A DNA stretch of 64,000 bases from an uncultured Allobosea sp. (lineage in GTDB: Bacteria; Pseudomonadota; Alphaproteobacteria; Rhizobiales; Beijerinckiaceae), in the NCBI RefSeq assembly GCF_945957345.1, contig NZ_CAMFKW010000002.1, forward strand, positions 115,875-179,874, read 5' to 3'. This document shows, in pieces, positions 44,710 to 55,261 of this stretch (positions are counted from its first letter, which is position 1; the number at the start of each line of letters is the position of its first letter). The position numbers and the translations under genes were made by a program. Below the pieces are notes generated by a model. The model was not told the DNA's origin and searched no databases. It saw only the letters and a program-made list of their open reading frames with translations.

Positions 44710-45795
44710 TCAGCGCGCCTTCAGCCGGTTCATGAACGTGTCGTAGGACAGTTCCCCGAGCTGCCACCAAAGCAGGTTCTCGCCGCGGAACGCGACCATC
44801 GAATCGTAGCCCTTCTTGAAGTCAGGGCTCTTGGCGCTGGTCTCGGCGTAATATTCCTCGGCCGCCTTCAGCGCTGCTTCCATCACGGGCAGTGGGAAAC
44901 CGCGCAACTGCGCGCCTTGCGCCACCAGACGTCGCAGGCCGCCCGGGTTCACGAAGTCGTATTTCGCCAGCATCCAGTTATTGGCCGCCTCGCAGGCGTT
45001 CTGCACGATCGCCTGATAGTGCTTCGGCAGCTTGGCCCAGGCGTCCTTGCCGATGATCAGGTGCAGCATCGCGCCGCCCTCCCACCAGCCGGGATAGTAG
45101 TAGTACTTGGCGACGCGGATGAAGCCGAGCTTCTCGTCGTCATAGGGGCCGACGAACTCGGCCGCGTCGATCGAGCCGCGTTCCAGGGCGGGATAGACGT
45201 CGCCCGGCGCGATCTGCGTCGGCACCACGCCGAGCTTGGCGAGCACTGAGCCGCCCATGCCGCCGATACGGAACTTCAGGCCCTTCAGATCGTCCAGGCC
45301 CTTGAGCTCGCTGCGGAAGAAGCCGCCCATCTGGCAGCCCGAATTGCCGCACGGGATCGAATAGGCGTTGAAGCGGTCGAGCACGCCGTTCACGATCTGC
45401 TCGCCGCCGCCGAAATACCACCAGCTATGCTGCTGGCGGGCATTGAGGCCGAAGGGGATGCCGGTGCCGAGGCCCAGCGTCGGGTCCTTGCCGATGTAGA
45501 AATAGGTCGGCGAATGCGCGCACTCGACCGTGCCGGACGAGACCGCGTCGAGCGCCTGCAGGCCGGGCACGATCTCGCCAGGTGCGAAGACCTGGATCTC
45601 GAACTTGCCGTCGGTCGCCTCGGATACGTATTTCGAGAATTGCTGGGCCGTGCCGTAGATCGTGTCGAGCGACTTCGGGAAGCTCGACGTCAGCCGCCAT
45701 TTCACTTCGGGCTGGGACTGCGCGACCGCCGGCATCGCGACCGTCGTCGCGGCTGCGGCCAGGGCGCCGGATTTCAAAAAGCTGCGACGTTCCAT
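44710..45795 (-). CDS. TRAP transporter substrate-binding protein (DctP type)
   Basis: 361 residues with a twin-arginine signal (RRSFLKSGALAAAATT). The mature DctP/TakP-like receptor has FAPGEIVPGLQALDAVSSG near residue 70 and SGCQMGGFFRSELKGLDDL. The ligand-binding Arg is in KGLKFRIGGMGG near residue 176, followed by PGDVYPALERGSIDAAEF. The matching DctQ/DctM membrane proteins are not adjacent, so it is an orphan receptor here. Relatives bind 2-oxo acids with a metal. In operon with the MarR gene. Confidence 0.9.
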   Translation of the reverse strand: MERRSFLKSGALAAAATTVAMPAVAQSQPEVKWRLTSSFPKSLDTIYGTAQQFSKYVSEATDGKFEIQVFAPGEIVPGLQALDAVSSGTVECAHSPTYFYIGKDPTLGLGTGIPFGLNARQQHSWWYFGGGEQIVNGVLDRFNAYSIPCGNSGCQMGGFFRSELKGLDDLKGLKFRIGGMGGSVLAKLGVVPTQIAPGDVYPALERGSIDAAEFVGPYDDEKLGFIRVAKYYYYPGWWEGGAMLHLIIGKDAWAKLPKHYQAIVQNACEAANNWMLAKYDFVNPGGLRRLVAQGAQLRGFPLPVMEAALKAAEEYYAETSAKSPDFKKGYDSMVAFRGENLLWWQLGELSYDTFMNRLKAR

Positions 45796-45857
45796 ATGGT
45801 TTCCTCCCGAAGGCTTGTTATGCCTTTATTGGCGCGTCCGGGAAGGAATGAAAAGAC

Positions 45858-46868
45858 ATGAAACTTGCCTCGCTCGCGCATGGCCGTGACGGCCGTCTCG
45901 TCGTCGTCTCGCGTGATCTCACCCGTGCCACCGATGCCTTTCCCGTCGTGCCGACCTTGCAGGCGGCGCTCGACGATTGGGGGCGACATGCTCCGCGCCT
46001 CGCCGATCTCGCCGAGGGGCTGGAGCACGGCTCGGTCCCGTCCTTCCGCTTTCACGAGCATGACTGCGCCGCGCCGCTGCCGCGCGCCTATCAGTGGCTC
46101 GATGGCTCGGCCTATGTGAATCATGTCGATCTCGTCCGGAAGGCACGCGGTGCCGCCATGCCGGAGAGCTTCTGGACCGACCCGCTGATGTACCAGGGCG
46201 GCAGCGATGCCTCACTCGGCCCGCGCCAGGCCGTGCAGGCCCGCAGCGAGGAGGACGGCATCGATTTCGAGGCCGAGATCGCGGTCGTCACCGGCGATGT
46301 GCCGATGGGCGCGACCCGCGAGGACGCGCTCGGGTCGATCCGCCTCGTCATGCTCGTCAACGACGTAAGCTTGCGGAATCGGATTCCCAGCGAATTGGCG
46401 AAAGGCTTTGGATTCGTTCAGTCAAAGCCATCCTCGGCCTATTCGCCGGTGGCGGTGACGCCGGACGAACTGGGTGGCGCCTGGCGCGATGGGCGGCTGC
46501 ATCTGCCGCTTCTGGCGCTGGTCAACGGCACGCTGTTCGGCAAGCCCGATGCAGGCACCGACATGACCTTCGATTTCGGCACGCTGATCGCCCATGCCGC
46601 GGCGACGCGCCGCCTCTCGGCCGGCACGGTCATCGGCGCGGGCACGGTCTCCAATCGCGATGCCGATGGCGGTCCCGGCCGGCCGGTGGCGGAAGGCGGG
46701 CAGGGCTATGCTTGCATCGCCGAGCAACGCACGGTCGAGACGATCCGAGGCGGTGAGCCGAAAACGCCGTTCCTGCGCTTCGGTGACACGGTGCGCATCG
46801 AGATGAAGGATGCCGCGGGGCATTCGATCTTCGGCGCGATCGAGCAGGATATCCTGCCGCACGGCTGA
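45858..46868 (+). CDS. Fumarylacetoacetate hydrolase-family protein
   Basis: 336-residue metal-dependent C-C hydrolase or decarboxylase. The fold's metal ligands lie in DFEAEIAVVTGD near residue 135, and NDVSLRNRIP and GFGFVQSKPSSAYSPVAVTP match fumarylacetoacetases of the bacterial FahA-like group that act at the end of homogentisate (tyrosine/phenylalanine) breakdown. VIGAGTVSNRD is the conserved C-terminal motif. It is divergent from the TRAP receptor and MarR genes, 62 bases apart. No homogentisate dioxygenase is seen. Confidence 0.85.
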   Translation: MKLASLAHGRDGRLVVVSRDLTRATDAFPVVPTLQAALDDWGRHAPRLADLAEGLEHGSVPSFRFHEHDCAAPLPRAYQWLDGSAYVNHVDLVRKARGAAMPESFWTDPLMYQGGSDASLGPRQAVQARSEEDGIDFEAEIAVVTGDVPMGATREDALGSIRLVMLVNDVSLRNRIPSELAKGFGFVQSKPSSAYSPVAVTPDELGGAWRDGRLHLPLLALVNGTLFGKPDAGTDMTFDFGTLIAHAAATRRLSAGTVIGAGTVSNRDADGGPGRPVAEGGQGYACIAEQRTVETIRGGEPKTPFLRFGDTVRIEMKDAAGHSIFGAIEQDILPHG

Positions 46869-46956
46869 TCCGCTCCCCGGCTGCCTCCATCTTGGCGGCA
46901 GCCGGGCAGCCGGATAACCTCCACGCCTGTAGCGCCCAAGCCGAGACGCGAGAGCC

Positions 46957-47490
46957 ATGACCGAGACCGTGCCGTTCTATTCGACTGCCATCCCGCTGGC
47001 CTTCTTCGTCTGGGGGCCGGTGCTGGTGGTAGTGCTGTTCTGGCTGGTCGGCCTCTGGTCGAACCGGCAGGGCGTGCCGCGGATCCTGGAGGGCGACTGG
47101 GACGGCTACAGCGTCGCCGATGTCGAGAAGCTGTTCACGATCTATGGCGAGGACACCCGCGCCCGCTACCGCAACCGGGTGCTCCCGGCCGATGTCGCCT
47201 GCGCCTTCACCTATGCCATCGTCGGCGGCCTGATCGTCGCCGGTCTTGCGATGCGCGGGCAGCCCTGGTGGGTGGCGGCGCTCTGCGGCGGCGGCTGGCT
47301 CATCGGCGGGCTCTGCGACGTCGCCGAGAATTTTGCCCTGGCGCGCATGCTCGATCGCTATCCGCAGGTCGATGGCGGCAATGTCGCCTTCGCCAGCACG
47401 ATGACGCGGCTGAAGCTCGTTCTGTTCGCGCTTGGCGTCATCGGCGCGCTTGCGGCCGCCTATCTCGTCTTCAAGCCGCTGGCGGGCTGA
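46957..47490 (+). CDS. Membrane protein of unknown function
   Basis: 177 residues with four hydrophobic helices (AIPLAFFVWGPVLVVVLFWL, CAFTYAIVGGLIVAGLAM, WWVAALCGGGWLIGGLC, LKLVLFALGVIGALAAAYLVF) and a cytoplasmic loop between helices 1 and 2. The DVAENFALARML segment after helix 3 is a recurring motif in uncharacterised membrane proteins. Its final 20 bases overlap the convergent GNAT gene. Confidence 0.72.
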   Translation: MTETVPFYSTAIPLAFFVWGPVLVVVLFWLVGLWSNRQGVPRILEGDWDGYSVADVEKLFTIYGEDTRARYRNRVLPADVACAFTYAIVGGLIVAGLAMRGQPWWVAALCGGGWLIGGLCDVAENFALARMLDRYPQVDGGNVAFASTMTRLKLVLFALGVIGALAAAYLVFKPLAG

Positions 47491-48022
47491 GGCTGCGCCA
47501 CGCCTCGCGCTTGAGCCGAAAACGCGTGGCGATCACGGCCGGGTGGCCGATCACGATCATCGGGTCCATCGGCGCCGGCGTGAAGCCGAGCCGTTCGGCC
47601 AGGCGGACCGACGCCAGATTGAGCGGGTGCGTCGTGACGGCGATGCTTGGTAACGCGAGCGTCTCGAAACCATGCCGCAGCAGGCACGCGGCCGCTTCCC
47701 GCGCATAGCCCCGGCCCCAGCTCGCGACCGTGAACCGGTAGCTCAACTGGACATCCTCGGCTGCGTCACCGTCCGGGATCAGCCCGACATAGCCCAGGAA
47801 TCTGTCAGGTTCGGTTTTCGCGAAGACGGACCAGTAGCCCAGCCCCCCTTCGACATGGCTGAAGCTGCGCGCCGCGACGGCCTCGCGACTCATCGCGGGA
47901 TTTCCGACGGCGGCGATATGCTTCATCACCGCCGGATCGGCGTTCATCGCCGCAATGGCGTCAATATCCCCGAGCGAGCGCGGGCGCAGTAGCAGGCGCT
48001 CGCTTTCCAGTTCCGGCAGCAT
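47471..48022 (-). CDS. GNAT-family N-acetyltransferase (RimJ/RimL-like)
   Basis: 183 residues. Acceptor-side start SERLLLRPRSLGDIDAIAAM, acetyl-CoA loop in SWGRGYAREAAACLLRHGF (the R/Q-x-x-G-x-G/A pattern), then NLASVRLAERLGF, the standard RimJ/RimL-type fold. The target could be a ribosomal protein, an antibiotic or a metabolite. The ATG at 48022 is used; the frame to 48097 has no support. Confidence 0.85.
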   Translation of the reverse strand: MLPELESERLLLRPRSLGDIDAIAAMNADPAVMKHIAAVGNPAMSREAVAARSFSHVEGGLGYWSVFAKTEPDRFLGYVGLIPDGDAAEDVQLSYRFTVASWGRGYAREAAACLLRHGFETLALPSIAVTTHPLNLASVRLAERLGFTPAPMDPMIVIGHPAVIATRFRLKREAWRSLSPPAA

Positions 48023-48144
48023 GGCTTCGTTGGTCCGGTCGTTACTCGTAGATCGACATGGTGCGGCGCAGAACTCTGGTGCGCCGCCGCTCGGCATCCC
48101 ATATCGTGCCGGGCGTCAAGCTGGAACGCGCCGGGAGAATGGGA

Positions 48145-48660
48145 ATGCTGCTTCGTCGTTGGGTCCTGGCCGCGCTGGCCCTCACCCTGTCGGGAATGAT
48201 GCTGCCGCCGGCCTCGGCGCAGGAAGACCTGATCTTCCGCAAATCCACCGTCTGGAAGATGCTGACGCCGAACGACAAGCTCGCGGTCTACGGCGTCGAC
48301 GATCCCCTCGTCGAAGGCGTCGCCTGCCATTACACCGTGCCCGAGAAGGGTGGCGTCTCCGGCATGTTCGGTGTCGCCGAGGAGGTTTCCGAGGTTTCGC
48401 TCGCCTGCCGCCAGATCGGCCCGATCAAGTTCAGGGAGAAGGCGGATCAGGGCGATGTCGTCTTCCGCGAGCGCCGTTCGCTGGTCTGGAAGAAGATGCA
48501 GATCGTCCGCGGCTGCGACGCCAAGCGCAACGTGCTGGTCTATCTCGTCTATACCGACAAGCTGATCGACGGTTCGCCGCAGAACTCGACCTCGACCGTC
48601 CCGATCATGCCCTGGGGCACCTCGGGCGAGCCGCCGAAATGCTCGGAATGGATTCGCTGA
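48145..48660 (+). CDS. CreA-family exported protein
   Basis: 171 residues. Signal peptide (LLRRWVLAALALTLSGMMLPPASA) cleaved near residue 26. The CreA core has DDPLVEGVACHYTVPEKGG, SLACRQIGPI and RERRSLVWKKMQIVRGCD, with KRNVLVYLVYTDKLIDGSPQ near the end. Periplasmic; role unknown even in E. coli. GGAG lies 7 bases before the ATG at 48145. Confidence 0.88.
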   Translation: MLLRRWVLAALALTLSGMMLPPASAQEDLIFRKSTVWKMLTPNDKLAVYGVDDPLVEGVACHYTVPEKGGVSGMFGVAEEVSEVSLACRQIGPIKFREKADQGDVVFRERRSLVWKKMQIVRGCDAKRNVLVYLVYTDKLIDGSPQNSTSTVPIMPWGTSGEPPKCSEWIR

Positions 48661-48669
48661 GTCTGAAAA

Positions 48670-48999
48670 TTATTCGCCGCAGGTGATGCTGAGCGGCTGC
48701 TCGGCCGCCTGCGCCGGGCTCGGCTTCGTCACCGAGCCGGTGAAATCCTCGCGGTTGGCGATGCCGAAGGCGACCGCCTTGCCGAAGCCCTGCGACTCGC
48801 ACCAGGCGTTGGCGACGATCTTGCCGCATTCGGCCTTGGTGGAGATGCAGTCGGCGACGCCATAGCCGTCGCTGGCCGGGATCAGGAAGGTGCGCGGCTC
48901 GTTAGCGGCCGCGGCCGTATGGCTGGTCGGCATGACCGACAACGAGATGCCGGCGGCGACGATCCCGAGCAATCCGACGAAGGCCACGGCGCGGCGCAT
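48670..48999 (-). CDS. Small exported cysteine-containing protein
   Basis: 109 residues. N-terminal membrane helix or signal (VAFVGLLGIVAAGISLSVMP). The mature part has TFLIPASDGYGVADCISTK and CGKIVANAWCESQGFGKAVAFG, a pattern common to small uncharacterised alphaproteobacterial proteins. Four cysteines. Convergent with creA, 9 bases between stops. Confidence 0.7.
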   Translation of the reverse strand: MRRAVAFVGLLGIVAAGISLSVMPTSHTAAAANEPRTFLIPASDGYGVADCISTKAECGKIVANAWCESQGFGKAVAFGIANREDFTGSVTKPSPAQAAEQPLSITCGE

Positions 49000-49325
49000 G
49001 AATTTGGGTTCCTGATGGGCAACGGGCGCAGAACCCGCGAATCGGGAGGATGGTTCCGGCCGGTTAAATTTGAGTGAACCGGGCAACCTTCGGGCAATGC
49101 TGCATTGCAGCAATCGGCGCCCTCTTGACGGAAAGCCCGCGGAAAGGCAATCAGGTCCGATCATGACGCGAGCCGCCATCAACAGCCCCAGCATTATTTG
49201 CCGCTAGCTTTCGCTGGCCGGCTGCTCACGTCCTCGTCCTGAAAAACGAACCGACAAAAGCGCCCCCGGCCAGCGGCCAGGTCGCCCTTTCGTATTTCGC
49301 CGTTCGTTTCCCAGGATTTAGCCCG
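49000..49325. other. 326-base spacer upstream of cysS
   Basis: No gene seen. Contains a palindrome gctgcattgcagc at 49098-49110 and a TTGACG at 49127-49132 that could be part of a promoter for cysS, though no good -10 is evident. The start of the leftward small exported gene's leader is also here. Confidence 0.5.
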
Positions 49326-50782
<1,457 letters not shown>

Positions 50783-50786
<4 letters not shown>

Positions 50787-50893
50787 GCCCGAAGATCCGC
50801 CCGGCGGGCTCGCTTTCCTTCGCCATCAAGCTGGTCATGCTGGCCATGGTCGTGCCGCGCGTCGTCCGCTTCAAATTGAGGCGGGAGCGATGA
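50783..50893 (+). CDS. 36-residue basic ORF coupled between cysS and cimA
   Basis: Begins at the ATG that overlaps the cysS stop and ends in the TGA that overlaps the cimA ATG, each a 4-base ATGA overlap. The product ([21 protein letters not shown] with basic ends) is amphipathic or weakly membrane-inserting. GGGAGG lies 6-11 bases before its start, inside cysS. It may be a functional microprotein or only a translational bridge that carries ribosomes to cimA. Confidence 0.6.
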
Positions 50894-52488
50894 GCGCGGC
50901 ACGCGTCCATCTCTTCGACACGACGTTGCGCGACGGCGCCCAGACCACGGGCGTCGATTTCTCGCTCGACGACAAGCGTGCGGTCGCAGCTCTGCTCGAC
51001 CGTCTCGGCGTCGACTATGTCGAGGGCGGCTATCCCGGCGCCAACCCGCTGGATACCGCGTTCTTCGAGGAGAAGGCGACGAAGCAGGCCAAGTTCGCCG
51101 CCTTCGGCATGACCAAGCGGGCAGGGCGCTCGGCCGCCAACGACCCCGGCATCGCCGCGCTGCTGGAGGCGAAGGCCGACGCCATCGTCTTCGTCGCCAA
51201 GAGCTGGGACTATCATGTCCATGTCGCCTTGGAGATTTCGCTCGAGGAGAACCTCGCCGGCATCCGCGAGAGCGTCGAAGCAGCCAAAGCTGCCGGTCGT
51301 GAGGTGATGCTCGATTGCGAGCATTTCTTCGATGGTTACAAGGCGAATCCCGACTATGCGCTCGCCTGCGCCCACACCGCCTATGAGGCCGGTGCCCGCT
51401 GGGTCGTGCTCTGCGACACCAATGGCGGCACGCTGCCGGACGAAGTCGGCGCGATCGTGCGCGAGGTCGCCAAGACCGTGCCGGGCGACAATCTCGGCAT
51501 CCATGCTCATGACGATTGCGGCTGCGCCGTTGCCAATTCGCTGGCGGCGGTCGAGGCCGGCGCCCGCCAGATCCAGGGGACGCTCAACGGACTTGGCGAG
51601 CGCTGCGGCAATGCCAATCTCGTCACCTTGATCGGCGCGCTGAAGCTCAAGGAGCGCTATCGCGACCGCTTCGAACTCGGCGTCAGCGAGGACCAGCTCG
51701 GCGAACTCACACATGTCTCGCGCGCGCTGGACGAGATGCTGAACCGCGCGCCGAACCGCCACGCGCCCTTCGTCGGCTCCTCGGCCTTCGCCACCAAGGC
51801 CGGCATCCACGCCTCGGCCGTGCTGAAGGACCCGCGCACCTACGAGCATGTAGCGCCGGAAACGACCGGCAATACCCGCAAGGTCCTGATCTCCGACCAG
51901 GGCGGCAAGTCGAACCTCGTCGCCGAGCTGGAGCGCATCGGCGTCACGCTCGGCCGCGATGACCCGCGCCTCAACCGCGTGCTGCAGGAGGTCAAGGACA
52001 AGGAAGCGCAGGGCTATGCCTTCGAGGGCGCCGATGCCTCCTTCTTCCTGCTGGTGAAGCGCATCCTCGGCGAAGTTCCGGATTACTTCGCGGTCGAGCG
52101 TTTCGCCGTGAATGTCGAGCGTCGTTACAACGCGCTGGGCGAGCTCGTTACCTTTTCCGAGGCGATCGTGAAGGTGAAGGTCGGCGACGATGTGCTGATC
52201 TCGGCGGCGGAAGGCGATGCCGGCCCGGTCAACGCGCTCGACATCGCCCTGCGCAAGGACCTCGGCCAGTACCAGTCGCTGATCGGCGGCTTGCGGCTGG
52301 TGGACTACAAGGTCCGCATCTTCCAGGGCGGTACCGATGCGGTCACGCGTGTGCTGATCGAGTCGGGCGACGAGACCGGCGAGCGCTGGACCACCGTCGG
52401 CGTCAGCGCCAACATCATCGACGCCTCGTTCCAGGCGTTGGTCGACTCGATCACCTACAAGCTGGTCAAGGCCGGCGCGACGGCGTGA
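50890..52488 (+). CDS. cimA: (R)-citramalate synthase
   Basis: 532-residue member of the isopropylmalate/citramalate synthase family. It condenses pyruvate and acetyl-CoA to citramalate, an isoleucine route that bypasses threonine. Catalytic TIM-barrel signature FDTTLRDGAQTTGVDFS at residue 9, metal ligands in NLGIHAHDDCGCAVANS near residue 205, QGTLNGLGERCGN, and a C-terminal LeuA-type regulatory domain from about residue 390, which suggests feedback control. The substitution pattern (GVDFS) is of the CimA type, not LeuA. Last gene of the cysS transcript. Confidence 0.9.
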   Translation: MSAARVHLFDTTLRDGAQTTGVDFSLDDKRAVAALLDRLGVDYVEGGYPGANPLDTAFFEEKATKQAKFAAFGMTKRAGRSAANDPGIAALLEAKADAIVFVAKSWDYHVHVALEISLEENLAGIRESVEAAKAAGREVMLDCEHFFDGYKANPDYALACAHTAYEAGARWVVLCDTNGGTLPDEVGAIVREVAKTVPGDNLGIHAHDDCGCAVANSLAAVEAGARQIQGTLNGLGERCGNANLVTLIGALKLKERYRDRFELGVSEDQLGELTHVSRALDEMLNRAPNRHAPFVGSSAFATKAGIHASAVLKDPRTYEHVAPETTGNTRKVLISDQGGKSNLVAELERIGVTLGRDDPRLNRVLQEVKDKEAQGYAFEGADASFFLLVKRILGEVPDYFAVERFAVNVERRYNALGELVTFSEAIVKVKVGDDVLISAAEGDAGPVNALDIALRKDLGQYQSLIGGLRLVDYKVRIFQGGTDAVTRVLIESGDETGERWTTVGVSANIIDASFQALVDSITYKLVKAGATA

Positions 52489-52492
52489 CCTT

Positions 52493-52620
52493 TTCCTTCT
52501 CCCCTCGGGGGAGAAGGTGTCTGCGTAGCAGACGGATGAGGGCCGTCTTGGCGATCGCGTGCCTTCCCTCATCCGTCAGCGCTTCGCGCTGCCACCTTCT
52601 CCCCCGAGGGGAGAAGGGAA
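52493..52620. repeat. Palindromic intergenic repeat, family C
   Basis: Outer arms ccttctcccctcgggggaga and ctcccccgaggggagaaggg pair over about 27 bases (52493-52519 with 52592-52620). Inner segments gacggatgaggg (52531-52542) and ccctcatccgtc pair as well. It lies between cimA and the convergent small exported gene. Confidence 0.8.
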
Positions 52621-52625
52621 CAACC

Positions 52626-52964
52626 TCACTCCGTCAGGCGGATGACCCGGTCCTTGCACAGGTCCATATCGGCGTCGCTCTCGGCTTCGTCGTCGAATTT
52701 CGCCTGCACCGTATAGGCGCAGCCCTGCGGCTTGTTGAGCTTGAGCGCGATGCTCTTGCCGGGCGCCAAGGGCTTGGCGAGCTTGGCGACGAGGCGCGGC
52801 TGATCGCCCGGCGTCGCGATCGCGAAATTGCTCAAGGGTACGGTGCGCTGGTTGGTGATCGTGATCTGAGGATGTGGCCGGGAGCCCTGTGCCATGGCGG
52901 GCAGCGCGAGGATGACGGCGGCGGCAATGCCGATCCCGGAGGCGACAAGCTGTTGAGCCTTCAT
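52626..52964 (-). CDS. Small exported protein
   Basis: 112 residues. Signal peptide (LVASGIGIAAAVILALPAMA) cleaved near residue 25. The mature part is a beta-rich domain (ITITNQRTVPLSNFAIATP, LAPGKSIALKLNKPQGCAYTV) resembling small immunoglobulin-like periplasmic proteins, with two cysteines. GGAAGGA lies 7 bases before the ATG. Function unknown. Confidence 0.72.
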   Translation of the reverse strand: MKAQQLVASGIGIAAAVILALPAMAQGSRPHPQITITNQRTVPLSNFAIATPGDQPRLVAKLAKPLAPGKSIALKLNKPQGCAYTVQAKFDDEAESDADMDLCKDRVIRLTE

Positions 52965-53139
52965 GATATTTCCTTCCCCATCTTGAGCGTCGGGTGCCCC
53001 GGGCGGATCAGATACCGGGGATGGGGCGATGGCAAGGCAGCTTTCGGGCAGCCCGAGCCATGTTCCCCACGCAACGACATTCCCCTGCAACGGTGCGCGA
53101 TTGCGTCTATATGAACGCGCCAACTGGAATCGTTTGAAA

Positions 53140-55050
53140 ATGTCCGCGCCGTCAGCGCCGCCTCCGGCGTCGAGTTTCCAACGCTCTGCCGTGATCCAGC
53201 CTGGGTCCGGCTTCTTCGCCACCTTCCGCGCGCTCTGGCCCTATCTCTGGCCGGCGGAACGGGCGGATCTGCGCGGCCGCGTCGTCGCCGCCTTCGCTCT
53301 GATGCTGGCCGGGCGCCTCGTGCTGATGGGCGTGCCCTTCACCTTCAAATGGGTGACCGATGCGCTGGCAGGCACCTATTCGAACCTGGAGAAATGGCTG
53401 CCCTGGCTGGTCGGCGCGCCCCTGGCGCTGACGGTGCTCTACGGCCTCGCCCGCGTCGGCGCCGCGGCCTTCGTCCAGATGCGCGACGCCATCTTCGCCC
53501 CGGTCTTCATGCATGCGGTGCGCACGCTCGCGCTCCAGACCTTCGGCCATCTCCACCATCTCTCGCTGCGCTTCCATCTGGAGCGTAAGACGGGCGGGCT
53601 CACCCGCGTGCTGGAGCGCGGCCGCAACGGCATCGAGGAGATGGTGCGCCTCGGCCTCAACCAGCTCGTGCCGGTGATCATCGAGGTGATCCTGATCATC
53701 ACGGTGCTGCTGTACCTGTTCGACTGGCGCTATGTCGTCGTGCTGGTCACGATGGTCACGGCCTACATGACCTACACCATCAAGGCGACGGAGTGGCGCA
53801 TCGCCATCCGCTCGGCGATGAACGAGTCCGATACCGACGCCAACGCCAAGGCGATCGACTCGCTGCTGAACTACGAGACGGTGAAGTATTTCGGCGCCGA
53901 AGCCCGCGAGACGGCGCGCTACGACCAGTCGATGGCGCGCTACGAGCGCAACTCGATCAAGTCCTACACCTCGCTCGCCTGGCTCAATTTCGGCCAGGCC
54001 GCGATCTTCGCGGTGGGGCTGACGCTCTCGATGGTCATGGCGGTGCGCGGCTTCCAGGCCGGCACCAACACGGTCGGCGACCTCATCCTGATCAACGCGA
54101 TGCTGATCCAGCTCTATTTGCCGCTGAATTTCATGGGTACGGTCTATCGCGAGATCAAGCAGGCGACGCTAGACATCGCGCAGATGTTCTCGCTGATCGG
54201 CCGCGATCCCGAGATCCAGGACAAGCCCGGCGCGAAGCCGCTGGCTGTGCCGGCCGGCGAGGTCGCCTTCGAGGACGTGCATTTCGCCTATGTGCCGGAG
54301 CGGCCGATCCTGCGCGGCGTCTCGTTCAAGGTCCTGCCGGGGCAGACCGTCGCCATCGTCGGCCCGTCCGGCGCCGGCAAATCGACGATCTCACGCCTGC
54401 TCTTCCGCTTCTACGAGCCGCAGAAGGGCCGCATCCTGATCGACGGCCAGCCGATCGCCGATGTCCAGCAGGTCAGCCTGCGGGCCGCGATCGGCATGGT
54501 CCCGCAGGACACCGTGCTGTTCAACGACACGATCGAGTACAACATCCTCTACGGACGCCCCGAGGCGACGACGGCCGAGGTCGAGGAGGCGGCGCGCCTC
54601 GCCCAGATCGACCGCTTCATCCGCCTGCTGCCCGAGGGCTACGCGACCTCGGTCGGCGAACGCGGCCTGAAGCTCTCCGGCGGCGAGAAGCAGCGCGTCG
54701 CCATCGCCCGCACCATCCTGAAGGGCCCGCCGGTGCTCGTCCTCGATGAGGCCACCTCAGCGCTCGATTCCTTCACCGAGAAGGAAATCCAGGACGCGCT
54801 CGACCGGGTCAGCGAGGGTCGCACCACACTGGTCATCGCGCACAGGCTCTCGACCGTGGTCAATGCCGACGAGATCATCGTGCTCGACAAGGGCCAGATC
54901 GTCGAGCGCGGCCACCATCGTGACCTCCTCGCCGCCGATGGCGTCTATGCCGCGATGTGGAACCGCCAGCGCGAGGTCGACGAGGCCAAGGCGACGCTCC
55001 AGCGCGCGACCGAGGCCGAAGGCGAAAGCGTTCGGGTGACATTGTCGTAG
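53140..55050 (+). CDS. ATM1/HMT1-type ABC exporter
   Basis: 636-residue half-transporter with an N-terminal membrane domain (about six helices, residues 45-340) and a C-terminal ATPase. Walker A GPSGAGKST near residue 408, signature LSGGEKQRVAIART, Walker B VLVLDEATSALD and the H-loop IAHRLST are intact. The membrane domain (NYETVKYFGAE, LNFGQAAIFAVG) matches the Atm1/NaAtm1 group, which exports glutathione derivatives and metal conjugates in alphaproteobacteria. The ATG at 53140 follows the leader. Monocistronic. Confidence 0.9.
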   Translation: MSAPSAPPPASSFQRSAVIQPGSGFFATFRALWPYLWPAERADLRGRVVAAFALMLAGRLVLMGVPFTFKWVTDALAGTYSNLEKWLPWLVGAPLALTVLYGLARVGAAAFVQMRDAIFAPVFMHAVRTLALQTFGHLHHLSLRFHLERKTGGLTRVLERGRNGIEEMVRLGLNQLVPVIIEVILIITVLLYLFDWRYVVVLVTMVTAYMTYTIKATEWRIAIRSAMNESDTDANAKAIDSLLNYETVKYFGAEARETARYDQSMARYERNSIKSYTSLAWLNFGQAAIFAVGLTLSMVMAVRGFQAGTNTVGDLILINAMLIQLYLPLNFMGTVYREIKQATLDIAQMFSLIGRDPEIQDKPGAKPLAVPAGEVAFEDVHFAYVPERPILRGVSFKVLPGQTVAIVGPSGAGKSTISRLLFRFYEPQKGRILIDGQPIADVQQVSLRAAIGMVPQDTVLFNDTIEYNILYGRPEATTAEVEEAARLAQIDRFIRLLPEGYATSVGERGLKLSGGEKQRVAIARTILKGPPVLVLDEATSALDSFTEKEIQDALDRVSEGRTTLVIAHRLSTVVNADEIIVLDKGQIVERGHHRDLLAADGVYAAMWNRQREVDEAKATLQRATEAEGESVRVTLS

Positions 55051-55064
55051 AGTATCGGCCGTAC

Positions 55065-55160
55065 TCCGTCATGCTCGCCCTTGTGGCGAGCATCCACGTC
55101 TTGAGCACCGGCCTTGACAACGGAAGACGTGGATGGTCGGGACAAGCCCGACCATGACGG
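55065..55160. repeat. Palindromic intergenic repeat, family D
   Basis: Outer ends tccgtcatg and catgacgg pair. Inner arms catccacgtctt (55091-55102) and aagacgtggatg (55123-55134) pair perfectly, and each flank has its own small hairpin (gctcgccc...ggcgagc and gtcggg...cccgac). Between the ABC exporter and the next membrane protein gene. Confidence 0.8.
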
Positions 55161-55261
55161 CAAGGGCAGCCACTGCCTGTCAGCCGGCCAGTTTGAAATC
55201 CCTCGCAACTGCGGTCCGTTTCCTGCATGTTGCCCCGGCAGGGTGAAGCTGTGGGGCTGCC

